Below are positions 38,476-51,948 of a stretch of 64,000 nt of DNA, one piece after another; positions within the stretch are counted from its first letter, which is position 1, and the number at the start of each line of letters is the position of its first letter. Source of the stretch: Nissolia schottii. Lineage: Eukaryota > Streptophyta > Magnoliopsida > Fabales > Fabaceae. The stretch lies in the NCBI GenBank assembly GCA_003254905.1, contig QANU01076963.1, forward strand, positions 848,648 through 912,647, written 5' to 3'. The notes beneath the pieces are model-generated. The model ran no database searches. It was not told the DNA's origin and was given only the letters and a program-made list of their open reading frames with translations. Position numbers and translations under genes: made by a program.

Positions 38476-40305
38476 TCATTAATTTATATATATATTTATA
38501 TATATGAGATCTTACTATATATCGACCAACCCAATCATGCGGGGGTGGGGTGGGGCTTGCAACGGCGCCCCCCTTCGCTTTAATCTCTTCTTTATTTCTT
38601 GTTTTAATGTTTGATTTTCTGCTGAATATCTTTTTTATATTTCTCATATGATTAGAGTAAATATTTTTTCTTCCAGTTAATTTTATTACAAGAGTTTCTT
38701 ATATGAGCGAAAAAAGATGAAAAGAAAATAGGTCTCTCATATATACTATACTAGTAGCTGTTATTGAACATATATGGTTTTTTTAAAAAAATTCTCAGGT
38801 CAGGTGTGTGTTGTGATTTGTAACGTGTGTATATGGCGGTGGCCGCCAAATTAAACCTCCATGGGCCGGTGGGTCCGCCGGCTGAACCTAGATTAATATG
38901 GAAATCAAGTTAGTTAATCATGTTTTATTGTTGCAGATCATGTATGAGATTTTAGATCTTGTTCTGAATTTTGGTATCTCCATATCTTTAAGGAAAAAAA
39001 AAAAAAAATCTTGTATAAGATATAACCTCTCAAGGTTCTCTTTGCTGCTCAATCTTGTGTTTATGAGCTTCTCTCTTATGTTATGTCGATATATGATTGG
39101 TCAAAAATTATATGACGAAATTGTAATTAGTAATCAGGGTGGAAAGTGGGGAAAGAGGCCAAGGAAGGATGAAGGGATAAAGATAGGAACATCAGTGGCC
39201 CAACAAGACCGCATTAATAAATAATATATATATATATAAAAACTAACAATGCACTAATGTTTCAGTCAGTCGCCGAATAGTAGAAACAAGTGGATAAGGG
39301 GATAAGGAAGAACTGATGAGCACCAAAAGAAGATGCAGTTGCTCATGGCAACCTTTCACACAATACACAAAAGAATTAGATATTTTAAAAAAATAATAAT
39401 TGGAAAGAACAGAACAAACAAGAGAGGCGGAGAATAGCTGAGAGCTCGATCTCAAGGAGAGGTTGTCACTTGTCACGGTCATAGGAAAGTTGGAGCATGC
39501 GATTATTTATCGAAGTTTGATCTAATTAAATTTGAAGGATAATACTTCATGCTAGCCCTATATTTTGATTCTCTCTTTTATGGATTTGGAAATATTACTT
39601 CCATCTTTTATATTTTTCTTCCCTCTTAGATGAAAACAGGAAGAAATACAAACTCACTCGAGATGAAACAGAAGCAGAACAAATAAGCTCATTTTGGTAT
39701 TATTTTTTGACAAATGCATGTTAAATGTTTCTAAGGTGGCATGTGAATGAACTGTCCTCACCGCTGCTACAAAATCATGCTACTTGTCAAAGCCTAGAAT
39801 GTTATCTTCAAACTTGGGTTAGGCGGCGTCCTATGTGGCTCTGTGCCATTGCTTTCCAATCATTGATTGAAGGATTCCACTGGGTCAAACTTCAAAGTCC
39901 AAAATGAATAGCAAATATCTCGTGTTTTCTACTCCCTTTCATAAACTTATTAAATGGATATGATAGGAGACCTCTAAAAAAATGGTTATACAGGAGAGCC
40001 TAACCAAAAAAAAAACTTCTAAATTGGTTGCATTTAAGGATTTTTTTAGGAGTTAGTGGTTGATATTATCGCATATTCTATTTGTTTTAAAATAAAAATT
40101 ATAGAAAAAAATTTTAGTTGGCTCAAATGAGCCACTTATCAATAAAAAAAAAGTGTGGCTAACTAGGTTACTTATTAAATATTCAATAAAAAAATTTAAT
40201 GTAAAGATAAAATTTTGACATTTCAATACATTGAATGTAATTAAAAATTGTAAACTTTTCTATTATTAAATGTTTAACTAGCTTTTTCAAAAAATTATTA
40301 TCCTT
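38476..40305. other. Intergenic, no gene recognised
   Basis: 3' flank of the ERF gene, then AT-rich DNA. Short open frames (38898-39224 plus, 39243-39482 minus) carry no recognisable domain. Confidence 0.45.
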
Positions 40306-41207
40306 ATTAATGTAAAATGTAAATTATACTGATATCCCATAAGTTTCAGTGAATCTATATTGACAGTCTCTTTATTTGGGTAAACAACAACTCCTTTGAT
40401 GAACAATGGTCTTCCTTAATAATAATAAAGATAAATATCATTTGTTATTAAAGTTTTTTTTTTTATATTATGCCCCATAATTTTACGCTTATCACACTAC
40501 ACAACTCTCATTTAGCCCTCTATTACGTAACTTCGCTAGCCCATTTAGTCATCTCTTGCGCGTAAGAGATTGATAAGGAGACTGAAGTTTGTCAAACCTG
40601 TAAATATGGACATATATAATAAAATAAAATATTTTAATAACAAATGTGATATAACTATGTTATCATTAAGCCAGATCGATGTTTATTGGAAAACGTGAGT
40701 GTATTTCACCCAAATAAAGGTGTTGTGGGTGTAAATTTATTGAGTTTTAAGAGAGGTTAATGTAATTTACTTTAATATAAATTGATATCCTTATTACTAT
40801 AAAGCATAAATTACACTAGCATCTAGTAAGATTGAATGAAATTATATTGGTTGTATTTTTATTCTGATAAAATATGAATAATTATCTTCCTTAATAAAAC
40901 AAATATAGATATTGTTTGTTTTTAAGGTGTTTTTATTATTTATAGTATGTCTTATATTTTTACATTCATCATATTTTATAGCTCCCATCTAATCCTCTCT
41001 TATGTGTAAGAGAAACTTATAAAGGAGACTATGAAGTCTGTTAAACGTGTAAGTGTAAATAAAGGACATATAATAAAAAAATATCTTAATAACAAATGAC
41101 ATCTAATTTTGTTATTATTAGGCAATTGATGTCAATGTTTATGGGGAGATGCGAGTGTAATTCACCAAAATAAAGGTGTCGTAAGTAATTTTATTGAACT
41201 TTTTAAG
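40306..41207. repeat. Diverged tandem duplication, about 480-bp period
   Basis: About 40306-40770 and 40783-41207 share ordered landmarks: GTAAATTATACT/ATAAATTACACT, CTTCCTTAATAA, GGAGACT-AAGT, TTAATAACAAATG, and AATAAAGGTGT. The first unit ends TTAATGTAATTTAC, the inverse of its start, so each may be an old MITE. Confidence 0.65.
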
Positions 41208-41209
41208 TA

Positions 41210-41402
41210 GCATTTGGTAAGCATTGCAAGACAAAAAATACAAAGACGTAGGGACAATAGAGACGTGTCTTATACGTCTCTCCATTTTGAAGGTACATAA
41301 ATTAACTTAAAAATTGTTCACAAATATGCCTTTTCTATACCTTCTTTTTTTATGTATAAAAATTAATTAAAAATTATTTTAAAATAAAGATAATTTTAAG
41401 TT

Positions 41403-41434
<32 letters not shown>

Positions 41435-41499
41435 CACAAATATGTTTCTATCTCATTATCTTTATATTTGTTTTTTGTCTCAAAATATTTTCCAAATGC
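41210..41499. mobile_element. MITE with GCATTTGG ends
   Basis: Terminal inverted repeats GCATTTGGTAAG and TTCCAAATGC, flanked by TA on both sides, with inner inverted homology (GACAAAAAATACAAAGA against TCTTTATATTTGTTTTTTGTC). No coding frame. A similar left end occurs at 61724. Confidence 0.65.
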
Positions 41500-43170
41500 T
41501 ATGTAAGGAGGCTACTCTAACTTACCTTAACATAGAAGGTAGCGAAGGAACCCAAAAATAAAATAATAAGATAAGGTCAGAAAAAGTGGCAAAAGATATC
41601 CCATAAAACTTTTCGGCCTGTGTTTATCCCATAGTTTAGTCCATTAATGTAAAAAGGAACATAGCAGCTATTGTGTTAAGATTCAAATTATATCTTCTCA
41701 GTTATTCAAAAGATCTGTCTTTAGTTTTGAAAGAATAGCCGACAACGAAGATAAACCTACGGTATAGTAATTATTTTTTACACAACCCGGGGTATATTAG
41801 TGTGAGTCTCCGTACTAATCACTCCACTGCTTATAATCACCTTTAAGAATAAGATAATTAACTCAAAAATTTAAAGTTGTTTCGTATTCCTATGATATAA
41901 TAATGGCAGTGGCACTACAAGATCCAATACTAACAAAACAAAAAAATTATGCCAAGAAAGTGCAAATGCAACTGAAGAATTTAATTTTCACCCGAGTTCA
42001 CCATTTTTTTCACGTTATCAAAAACTAATATTTTCACTAGTGCATAATTGTTAACTTCGTATAATATAAGCCTTTAAGTGAAAAGTTGTTATATAACATA
42101 ACATCACTTTATTAAAAACATAACATGTGGTAATTGAAGCACATAATCTAGCAGTTACTTTTGCAATAATTTACAAAAAAAAAGCCTAATTCTAGTCATA
42201 GGGCAAATGGTGAATGTAATGAAAAAAGTGTTTTTTTATCAAATAAAATGAATTGAAAAAATAATTGAGTCAGTTTGCCTCAAAATTAAACTCTATCTAT
42301 CTTATATATAAGTATGGAATCAAATATAAAAATCATTAAATTAGAATTTCTAATTTGCCTAATGAGTATATTAAAATTTCCCTTGATAACAACAATAATA
42401 ACGTATTGCCACCAACCCTCAGCCCAATAATAATAGTCCGTTCTATAAAGCAAACTTCAGTCCTAGACTTCGACAGGTGAGGATCACATTGTTCACTTCC
42501 TGACCCCATTATATACAAGTGTCCATTTTGCTGACCCAAATGATAGAAATAAAAAATAAAAAAGCAAGATAAAGGCACTAAACATATTTTATTTCTTGTC
42601 GTTCTTAAAAGCTTGTCAGTTAGCACGAACAGATTCATCTTTAGCCCAGTAAAAGTTTTTGGGTTTTGAATGTAAACGGATACATTTTTGTATGTTTTGT
42701 AGGGCCTAAATACTTCTAATATGTTCTGGAAAAAAAATTGATGGAGCATCCAGCCCATCTATTCTCAATTAATAATATCCTAGGTACTCAGGCAGTATTC
42801 TTTTTTTTTTCAAAAAAATAAATACAAAGAATACTTTTTTTTTTATTAATTTGTTTTCATTAGAAAAAATATGGGTTCTACTAGTTTTATTTATGATATC
42901 CTCAAATGTTTATGAGTTTGGTTAACTTTTTTAAAGTGTTTTTAAATATGAAATATTAAAATTATGTGACTATAAAAAAAAAATATTGCAATAAAGAAGC
43001 GGTTTTGTCACATTATGGTCTATGGTTTTGGTGGGAAAATAACAATGTGGATGTCAAATCTTAATACTTGACTGCACCTTCCACTTCTGATTTTTGCTTA
43101 GAAACAGAAAAACAAGTGAATTTCTATTTATTTCATTTATTTTTATTATCACATATTCATTTATCAACAT
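41500..43170. other. Intergenic, no gene recognised
   Basis: AT-rich. The minus-strand frame at 42336-42758 (140 aa) is the longest here and has no domain or homologue I recognise; it is not called as a gene. Confidence 0.4.
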
Positions 43171-43346
43171 TGCTACATGCACACCCAATTTTATACACTC
43201 ATATATACATCATTAATAATGCACAAATTTTATTCTCATGAGTGCACAAATATTACAAACTTATAGATGATATTCTCAATTATACTTAATTAAGTACACA
43301 AACATTACAAACATTAAAACACAAACTTTATGTATATAAGTATAGA
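43171..43346. mobile_element. MITE family A, copy 2 (right end truncated)
   Basis: Starts TGCTACATGCACACC, carries the shared core through ACTTTATGTATATAAGTATAG, then stops; the right inverted repeat seen in copies 1 and 3 is missing. Confidence 0.72.
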
Positions 43347-45151
43347 TGGAGGTTTAAAAGTAAAGAGATAATGATTAAGAGGGAGGTTTCACGTTCGGAC
43401 TTGGGAAAAATAGTCAAAAAAATGTAACTGAGTTTGTGCAAGCTGCATAACAGCACAAAGAGGTAAAATGAAAAGAACAGCGGCACAATAAAAAGCAAAA
43501 GAAGGGTGAAAAAATGGAAGAAAAGCCAAATAAGGAATATAAGAGGTGAGAAAAAGTTTGTACAGGGGAAAGGATCATTCAGCGCCATCAATTCAATCTA
43601 TAGTGTTGGACTGTCTTCCATTCACATTCCCCTCAAAAAAACAAAACCCTTTTCTTTTCCCCTGGCTCCTTTGCACCCACTTTCCTTTACATGAAATGAC
43701 AAGCTATTTCACCATGCGATCATGCCACTTCATTCATTCATTCATCTCCTTAACTTTCTTTCTCTTTCTCAATAGAAAAAGGAAAAGGAGGACAGAGAGA
43801 AAAGGAAAAGGGATTAAACTGTAGAACATAAAGTCATGAGTTTAGTCCACATAAAGATGCCTCATGCAGATCTAGTTGGGAATATATTTCTATCCGAACA
43901 ATGATGCTACCCACAATATTTCACTTTATTTGGCACATATGCATTAGAGCTAGTAACAAGTGATGGATCGATGTATATTAGCATCAACAATCGCTTGATT
44001 ATAACCAGCATAAAAACCTGAGAGAACTATACCCAAAAATTAATTATTAAAATAAAAAAAATTCAAATTCTTATAAAGACTATCCTTTAAAATAATCTTT
44101 CTAATTTAAGACTCGTTACATTGATCTCCACCATTTTCCAAGCTAAAAAGGCTTCTAAACAAAATGCACGAGGAATAGCCGACTAGGAGTATAGAAATAA
44201 AAAGTTACCTTGCACAACAAATTAAAGTGTGTAAAGGTGACATCTTTCTACGAATGTGTTTCTTGATTTGCCCGAGGCCATTTGCTTAGTTTCAACTTTC
44301 TACCTACCAACCTCAGTTACTTATTCGAGTTAACGAACAGTTTGCGGCTTATCTTATAAACTTCTAGAAATTGAGTACAAATTAAAATCCCTTTTTTCCC
44401 TCTCTTACATTGAAAGCAATTTTAACTATATGTATGGCTGTGTTATGACCGAGATCCCAGCTCCGCCGTGACATATACCATTGGCTACATTAGGGGAATA
44501 ATAATACTATTTGGACCTCTAAAAAATTATAAATATCGTGTCATTATTCTCACAATATATATATATAATAGAATTTATGATATGTTATGAGAAGAGTAAT
44601 CATGTGTGAATATCTTTTTAGTTATTCAAATAACACTAATTTTAGAGTAATTAGAGATCAGGCAAGCCCGAGAGCGTCTTGATGTTGGCCTTACTTCCCT
44701 CCTTACATTGTGATTGTTATAATTATTATTATTATGATTGTTCATCTTAATTTTAAGAATCACCTTCTAAAAGACGCATGAGCCCTAGACGTTTAAGCTC
44801 ATCAGCTCAAGATGCATAGACTCATAAATTTTGGACTGAGTTAGAGTTGATCAAGGTTAAGTCACCTTTGCTTGGGTTGAGAGAAATTGGAGAGAAAGAA
44901 ATAAAAAGAAAATAAAATCATAATATTCTGTCATTTTCTGTTGTTTTGATAAAAGGAAAAATAGAGAAGAAAGAAAATGGTGTGGGCTCAATTTTTTTAT
45001 TTATTTTTTTCTTTTGGAGAAAAAGCTATAGTTTAAAAGTGCAATTAATTAAACTATAATCTTGTGATTATTTATTTTTTCAATTCTTCACTTGCAATAA
45101 AAATAATGAAATCATTCAAAATCATTATATACATATACACACACACACACA
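43347..45151. other. Intergenic, no gene recognised
   Basis: AT-rich with purine tracts. Overlapping frames at 43328-43824 on both strands are low-complexity. It ends in an (AC)n run next to the assembly gap. Confidence 0.4.
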
Positions 45152-45379
45152 NNNNNNNNNNNNNNNNNNNNNNNNNNNNNNNNNNNNNNNNNNNNNNNNN
45201 NNNNNNNNNNNNNNNNNNNNNNNNNNNNNNNNNNNNNNNNNNNNNNNNNNNNNNNNNNNNNNNNNNNNNNNNNNNNNNNNNNNNNNNNNNNNNNNNNNNN
45301 NNNNNNNNNNNNNNNNNNNNNNNNNNNNNNNNNNNNNNNNNNNNNNNNNNNNNNNNNNNNNNNNNNNNNNNNNNNNNNN
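45152..45379. other. Assembly gap (228 N)
   Basis: Unresolved bases between (CA)n on the left and a poly-T stretch on the right; simple-sequence flanks probably caused the break. A frame that spans it is meaningless. Confidence 0.99.
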
Positions 45380-45728
45380 ATTTTTTTTTTTTAATATTGC
45401 ATCTCAGCTTGAGATGGTTTGTTTTAGGATAATATATTAAAGAATTGGATCACCTAACTCAACTTTTAAATTTAGTTAAAAAAAAATTGTCTTATGAATG
45501 ATATTTAAACTTTATTTTTAAAGTAATATAATATTTTATTCTTATTTTGTGTCAAATAAAGATAGAAGCAGGAAAATAATAAAGACGCCTTTTTGGTTTC
45601 TTTCTTTTTTAAAAAAAATATAAAATTTAGTTTAAAATTGTTAAAAACATTTTTTATCCATTTTTTTAGTTCGAATTGAAATTTGACACGAGTTGGCATG
45701 CTTACAACAATTTTGTTAAAATCTTTAA

Positions 45729-45873
45729 GGGTGTGTTTACAAGTTTTGTTTCGGAGGAAAATGAAAGACTTTTTTTTTGGAGGGGTTTAATCATGATTTT
45801 AACATGTATTAAGTCCCCTAAAACTTTTTATTTTCTTTCATTTTCCCCCAAAACAAAACTCGCAAACACACCC
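45729..45873. mobile_element. Tourist (PIF/Harbinger)-type MITE, 145 bp
   Basis: Terminal inverted repeats GGGTGTGTTTACAAGTTTTG and CAAAACTCGCAAACACACCC, flanked by TAA (45726-45728, 45874-45876), the usual 3-bp duplication of this superfamily. Confidence 0.85.
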
Positions 45874-45920
45874 TAAAGAAAAACTCAATGGGACAAACTA
45901 TTTGATATATATTTTGTAGG

Positions 45921-46287
45921 TGATTGCTTAAATACTCCATTGGGTAAATACTCCATGTTACTTAATTTATTTATTTTTGATTATTTTTATAATTAAATTC
46001 ATCAAATTTTGTTATCATTATGTGTTCTATAAGATCATAATAAACTTTTCATTAGTTAAATCATTGAAAGAGTCAACTTATAGAAGGTTTAGAGATTTGA
46101 GAACTATTTGAGTTTACGATGTATTTCTTTACAAATATTATATTAAAAAATATTAATTTATATCATATAATCTATTAATGTATCATATTAGATCATAAAA
46201 TGATAATAAAATTTGATGAACTTAATTATTGAAATTATCAAAAATAAATAAATTAAGTAGCATGAAATATTTGAGAAATCACTTGTT
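45921..46287. mobile_element. Long-TIR foldback element family B, copy 1
   Basis: Inverted arms of about 100 bp: the left has TTACTTAATTTATTTATTTTTGAT and the right the inverse, each continuing into TTCATCAAATTTT-TTATCAT. Copy 2 at 58142-58444 shares arms and interior in reverse orientation. No coding frame. Confidence 0.7.
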
Positions 46288-46816
46288 TGATATCCCTATC
46301 TTTGGAGTACATAGAACATTCATGATTAGGTAGTGTGTGATTCTGGGACCGATAGGATCATGGAAATATATGAGTGATGACTTGTGCTGTATATTATTGA
46401 AGCATGTTTGGCTGTTTACCAAAAAATAACTTAAGCATTCAAGACAGATAGAATAGCTGGAATACCTTAAGCCTAAGCCTACTGCATGAAAACTAAAATT
46501 AGGAACAGAATCATGAAGACCTAAGTGTTTGTAAAATAGGCACGGCATTGGGCCATTGGCATAGGAGAGAAAAAAATGTGTTGTCGTCATTGAAGGGAGT
46601 TGAGATAAATGTGGTGCAATCAGATACGAGATCTGTAGTACATTATTTGAGTCCAAAAATATGCCCTCAAGCTCATAGCCTGAAAATTGTCAACCTTGAT
46701 ATCATTATCCCACACGATTTTGACGTTCGAATATAGTGACATCTGGCCAATTGAAAAAAATGGGTTACCTTTTAAGCCAAACTTTCCTCCTTAACTAGAA
46801 TATTAATATACAAAAA

Positions 46817-47031
46817 TGTTAAATGTACATCTAATTTCATATACCTATACATACACCATTAATAATGCACAAACTTTATTCTCACAAGTGCACAAACATT
46901 ACAAACTTGTAAATGATACTCTCAATTATATTTAATTAAATACACAAACATTACCTGAGTTAAAATACAAACTTTATGTATATAAGTATGGGGTGTATGT
47001 ATGGTGTATGATTTTTGGTGTACGTGTAACA
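46817..47031. mobile_element. MITE family A, copy 3 (both ends present)
   Basis: 215 bp with TGTTAAATGTACATC on the left and GGTGTACGTGTAACA on the right, and the shared core between. I see no clear target duplication. Confidence 0.75.
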
Positions 47032-49053
47032 GAACTCATTAAAAAATAAGACAAAACTTACATATAGAGTTATTTATTTCTATTTTATGTAATTGTCAAA
47101 TCAAGAATTGATAAGTGAACATTTTTCTTTAGACGGTTATACACTTTTAATTTTTAAAATACTTGTTTGAAAAAAAAATGTTCACATATTATTATATGAT
47201 TTTGAGAAATGAATAGAATGAATGTTAATTAAAAACTTGATCTTTATCCTTACGAATAACCTAGGTACAAATTAGAGCAACTGAAAAAGTTTTAACGTAC
47301 AACTGAAGTCTAAAAAAGCTTTTATCTTTTTGAAAATTATCCGTCACAATTAATGAAAAAGTAATAAACAATTGTTTTTGCCATCAAACATGAAACTTTA
47401 CTTCTGATGTAAATTTTTTTTAAAAAAATCAAACATATAACTGTTTTCCTCCCATTATGCATGGCTTCTGTCGTTTTCTATATCAAGCATTATCAAACAT
47501 TTGTTTAACTAAAGTGTACTATATAGCATTTTTTATCATATTCCTCCAAATCCGAAGGACTTTTATAGTGAACTAATATTTTACAAGAATATTTTCTTAG
47601 AATCAAGGATCGATAAAACATTTTAAGAAATCACAATATTGTCAAAACTATCCCAAAAATTTATTATGCCATTATTTAGATTCACATGAAAGTCGCATTA
47701 TATTCACATCGTCCTTTTAAAATCCCCTTTTAATTGTTACCTCACATTTTAGCTTAAAAGTGGTTTCCTCCTATATCGAAAGGAGCCATCGATCAAACTT
47801 TTACCAAAAGACAGTTTATGTAATGATATTTGCTCGTCTAATCACATATCCTTCTAAAAAAAAGGTAAAATGATTAAAGTTAGTGGCGATTAAGTATTTT
47901 TTCTTATACTTTTCTCTTTTTATGAACCATTACCTCTAGTAATGGAGCTTGTCCAAATTCACATTGCATATTCTTTTCCATATTATTATGCAAATTATTA
48001 AATAACACTTTAACCCTATTATAATTTTTCAACCAAATGTATCCGCTTTTGCTTTTCAAATTCTAGATACTTTTTAGGTTTACCTATTTAAGTATGTTTC
48101 AGTCCAGGATAAATTTTGAAAATTTAGTTTAAGTCATTAAATTTTTTTTTTAATTTTGGTACGATCACATTATAAACTATCTGGGTTTAGTCTTTACTTT
48201 TAGTGGGACTCTATGATTTTAATATCTATCGTTCATAAAAGTCTATTACATGCTGACGTGAACGAAGTGTTACATCAACAATATCATATGAGCAAAATAA
48301 AACTATATAACCCATAACACAGTTCAAACCCTACCTAAAACCTGATATTTGACTTAGTTTTAGGGGTGGGCAAGTCATGATTTAAGGACAATTTTGAGTC
48401 AGATAGTGGGTTATGGGCCAAGTTACAGGTAATGTAACCTTATTTTGTCCATATAACACTGCTGACATGACACTCCAACTATTACGTTAACAATTAACAT
48501 ATAGTCATACAAATGACAAAGATTAAAATAATGTAATTTGTGTTATATTTAGACCAAAATCAAACAAACATATTTTTAGGTACCTAAATTAAATATCTAA
48601 AATTTGTCACTGATGTAAAACATATTTAAGTCTATTTTTTTTATTTCAGTTAATTTAAGAAGGAGACCATATATAAATCTTATTTATCCAAATGCCAATT
48701 TTTTTTTATAAGTTTCACTTTGGATAAATTTATTCGTCCACGACGAGGTTTATTCAAGTCTACCCATTAGATATCAGCCATCAGGATTGTTACAGCCTAA
48801 CTAAAGTCTTCGAGGTGTCTCAACCTTGTGTATGCATTTGAATCAAAACTTGATGGAAAAATCTGTACTCCTCATCCTATTGACCTTGAATGGAAATATC
48901 TTCAGTTAAGAAAAAAAAAAAACCTCAGGCTAGTTTTGACCTCTATATATATATATATATATTCTTCTGATCCTATAGCCCAAACCAGAAGCACACTTAG
49001 CCATTCTATTACCATTCTCTTCGTCTTCACAACAATGTGAGAAATCCCCCCAA
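47032..49053. other. Intergenic, no gene recognised
   Basis: AT-rich. The stretch at 48100-48640 has features of degraded repeats (GACGTG, then GGGTTATGGGCC) but no clear ends. No gene seen. Confidence 0.4.
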
Positions 49054-49058
49054 CTAGT

Positions 49059-49314
49059 TGTTAAACTTAGAAAAATGTAGGTTGAAACTCTCCCTCTCTT
49101 GTAAGGGAATTCTCATTTAAATAGTGATAATACAATCTGTCCAATAATGTGACAGTTAATGTGCTATGAATGCTAATTTTCTATAACTGGGTTATCTAAT
49201 AATAACAAACCTGTGCTAATAATAAATAATATCCTAATAATCAATTCTAAATATTTTGCCAAATCAAATCTGTTAATCAATTCTAAATATTATGCCAAAT
49301 CAAATCCGTTGACA
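49059..49314 (-). repeat. 3' LTR of copia element 3
   Basis: 256 bp. Compared with the other LTR it lacks about 50 bp after CTAATAATAAC. Confidence 0.75.
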
Positions 49315-49389
49315 TCCCCCTTGAAATTGATGCTGGTAAGTCAATAAGCAGCAATTTGCTAATTAAAAAATTATGGGTCAAAGATTTTG

Positions 49390-50654
49390 TTAGGATGTCA
49401 ACAAGTTGAACAGAGGTAGAGACATAAGGCAAAGTGATAATTCGATGGTCATAGGCTTCCCGGATTGAGTGACAATCAACTTCTGTATGCTTTGCTCTTT
49501 CATGTTATACAGGATTTGCTGCAATTTGTATGGCACTGGTGTTGCCAGCATGGAGTGGAGTTGGTTTTGTTTGTAAAAAAACCAAGCTCTGAAAGAAGAC
49601 CACGTAACCAAATAATGTCAGAATATGCTATATAGACATGGAATGGTATTATGCTTCAGTGGAAGGTTTAGAGACCAAGTTTTGTTTCTTACACTTCCAG
49701 GATATCGGAGTGTCACCTAAAAAATGCACCAGCTAGTAGTGGATTTTACTTGTGTCTGGGCATCCAGTCCAATCAACATCACTGTGGGCTTGAAGTTGTG
49801 TTGATGCACTGGTAGGGAAGAAAAGACCACAATGGTAGTGCCCAGTAAGTATCTAATAATATTATGTACTGCTAAAAGATACAAGTGCAAGGGAGATTGT
49901 ATGAATTTGCTGACAGTGTGGACATCGAAAGAGATGTCAGGTCGTGTGATGGTTAGGTAGATAAGACTTCCAACCAACCTCCGGTAGAAAGTAGGGTCTT
50001 GTAGAAGTTCACCTTCATCCCGTCTTAATTTGACATTAATTTCCATGGGAGTGTCCACAGGAGATGCATTGGTGAGATCAACTAACTGGATTAGATCTCG
50101 AATATATTTGTGTTGATTGACATAGATGCCTTTTGTTGAAAATGTACTTCTAGTCCCAAGAAGTAAGTAAGCCTGCCAAGATCTTTCATGTGGAAAATGG
50201 AATGCAACAGTTTTTTGATTGTAGAGATAGCCTCTTGATCTGATCCGGTGATCACAATATCGCCCACATAAACAAGGAGTATCACAATTCCTTTTGAGGT
50301 CTTTTGTATAAATAGTGACGGATCATACCTGCTTTGTATGAAGGAAAAACCAAGTAGTGTGGTTCGAAACTTTTCAAATCATACTCTAGGTGCCTGTTTC
50401 AAGCCATATAAAGAACGCTTTAGTTTGCAAACAAAATTAGGTAAAGACGAAGGCATACTAGTAGGAAGTTTAATGTAAACTTCCTCCTTGAGGTCATCAT
50501 GGATGAATGCGTTCTTGACATCCATCTGGTTTATTTGCCAAGATTCTGAGGCAACAATGGCAAGAATAATATGCACAGTTGTCATTTTGACCACAGGTGC
50601 AAAAGTCTCCTCATAGTCAAGACCAAATTCTTGCCTATTGCTAAGAACAACCAA
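49390..50654 (-). pseudogene. Copia 3 reverse transcriptase and RNase H
   Basis: Broken into several frames. Reverse transcriptase shows [45 protein letters not shown] and, at 50259-50270, YVGD where active enzymes have YVDD, so a catalytic aspartate is lost. Connecting segments (RRLVGSLIYLTITRPDISFDV) and RNase H pieces follow with frameshifts. Confidence 0.85.
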
Positions 50655-50865
50655 TCTAGCCTTGTATCGATTTATGGATCAGTCCGATCGAAGCTTTATA
50701 GTGAAGACAAATTTGCTTCTAAGAGGTTTAATAGATGGAAGGCAGGGAACAACGTCCCATGTCTGATTTTCTTCTAGTGCTGCTTGAATAGCTTCCTGCC
50801 AACATTTTTATGCTCCATGGCCTGGTTATAGGAAGAAGGAATATGAACAGATGTTAAAGTTGCTT

Positions 50866-51438
50866 TCAAAGATTAAGGGGTTGAAAAACTATACTTTTCC
50901 GGAGGTTTAGAATGCAAGTACTACGACGTAAAAGAGGTGGATCAGTAGCCAAGGATTGATCAGAAGGAGCCCTTGGAGGTAGCAGAATAGTTGGACGTCT
51001 TTGGTATACCAAGAGAGGTTTTGGTTCTGGTTTTCCTGCAGAAGTGTTACGAAACAATGGCAAAACAGAAATTGTAGAAGAGAGAGTGTCTTGGTTAATT
51101 ACAAAAAAATATGTATCTTCCTGAAATATGACATTTCTAGAAACCTGAAGTCTATATAGATTAGGATCATAGCAAAGAAAACCTTTTTGGTGGGCTGAAT
51201 AACCAAGAAAAGCACATTTAACAGATTGAGTTGTGAGCTTGGTGCATTCATGTGGGGGAAAATGGACATAACACACACAACCAAAAGTGCAAAGATTGGA
51301 ATAAGTGGGTTTGTGACCAAATAACCGGGAGAAAGGAGAATCATTGTTTAATGATGGAGAAGGAAGTCGATTAATAAGGTGGATAACAGTAGAGAGAGCT
51401 TCATACCAAAACTGAGATGGCATAACAGATTCCAACAT
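50866..51438 (-). pseudogene. Copia 3 integrase C-terminal region
   Basis: SQFWYEALSTVIHLINRLPS, CTFGCVCYVHFPPHECTKL and KCAFLGYSAHQKGFLCYDP mark the copia integrase end. The catalytic core upstream (about 51440-51880) persists only as short frame-broken pieces. Confidence 0.8.
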
Positions 51439-51948
51439 AAGGGTTCAGACAACATCAAGAAGATAACGATTTTTTCTTTCATCTACCCCATTTTGTTGGG
51501 GTGTGGAAGGACATGGCCTTTGAGATAGAATACCATTTTCCTGCAAAAACTTTTGAAATAAATTAGATGTATATTCCCCCGATTATTAGAACGCAAAATT
51601 TTAATTTTGGAGGAAAATTGTGTCTAAACATAGGCATGAAAAAATTTGAAGGCGGAGAATGCTTCATCTTTAGATCGTAAAAAATAAACCCATGCGAAAC
51701 GACTATAGTCGTCAATGAAAGCGATAAAATATTTGTAATGAGCATGAGATATAATAGGTAATATCCCCCATATTTTACTATGAATCATATCAAAAGGCTG
51801 GGTTTCATTTGATTGATGAATCAGAAATGGTAGAATTTTACTTTTACCAAGTTTACCTGAGTTACAATCAAATTAAACAACACTAAGAGATGGTGAATTT
51901 TTATTACCAACAACACCAGATTTCATCAAGTCATGAAGTACATACGAG

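Noticed and set aside
42336-42758. 140-aa minus-strand frame
   Set aside because: No recognisable family, no neighbouring exons, and AT-rich hydrophobic composition typical of chance frames.
45064-45432. Open frame spanning the N run
   Set aside because: Most of it is undetermined sequence.
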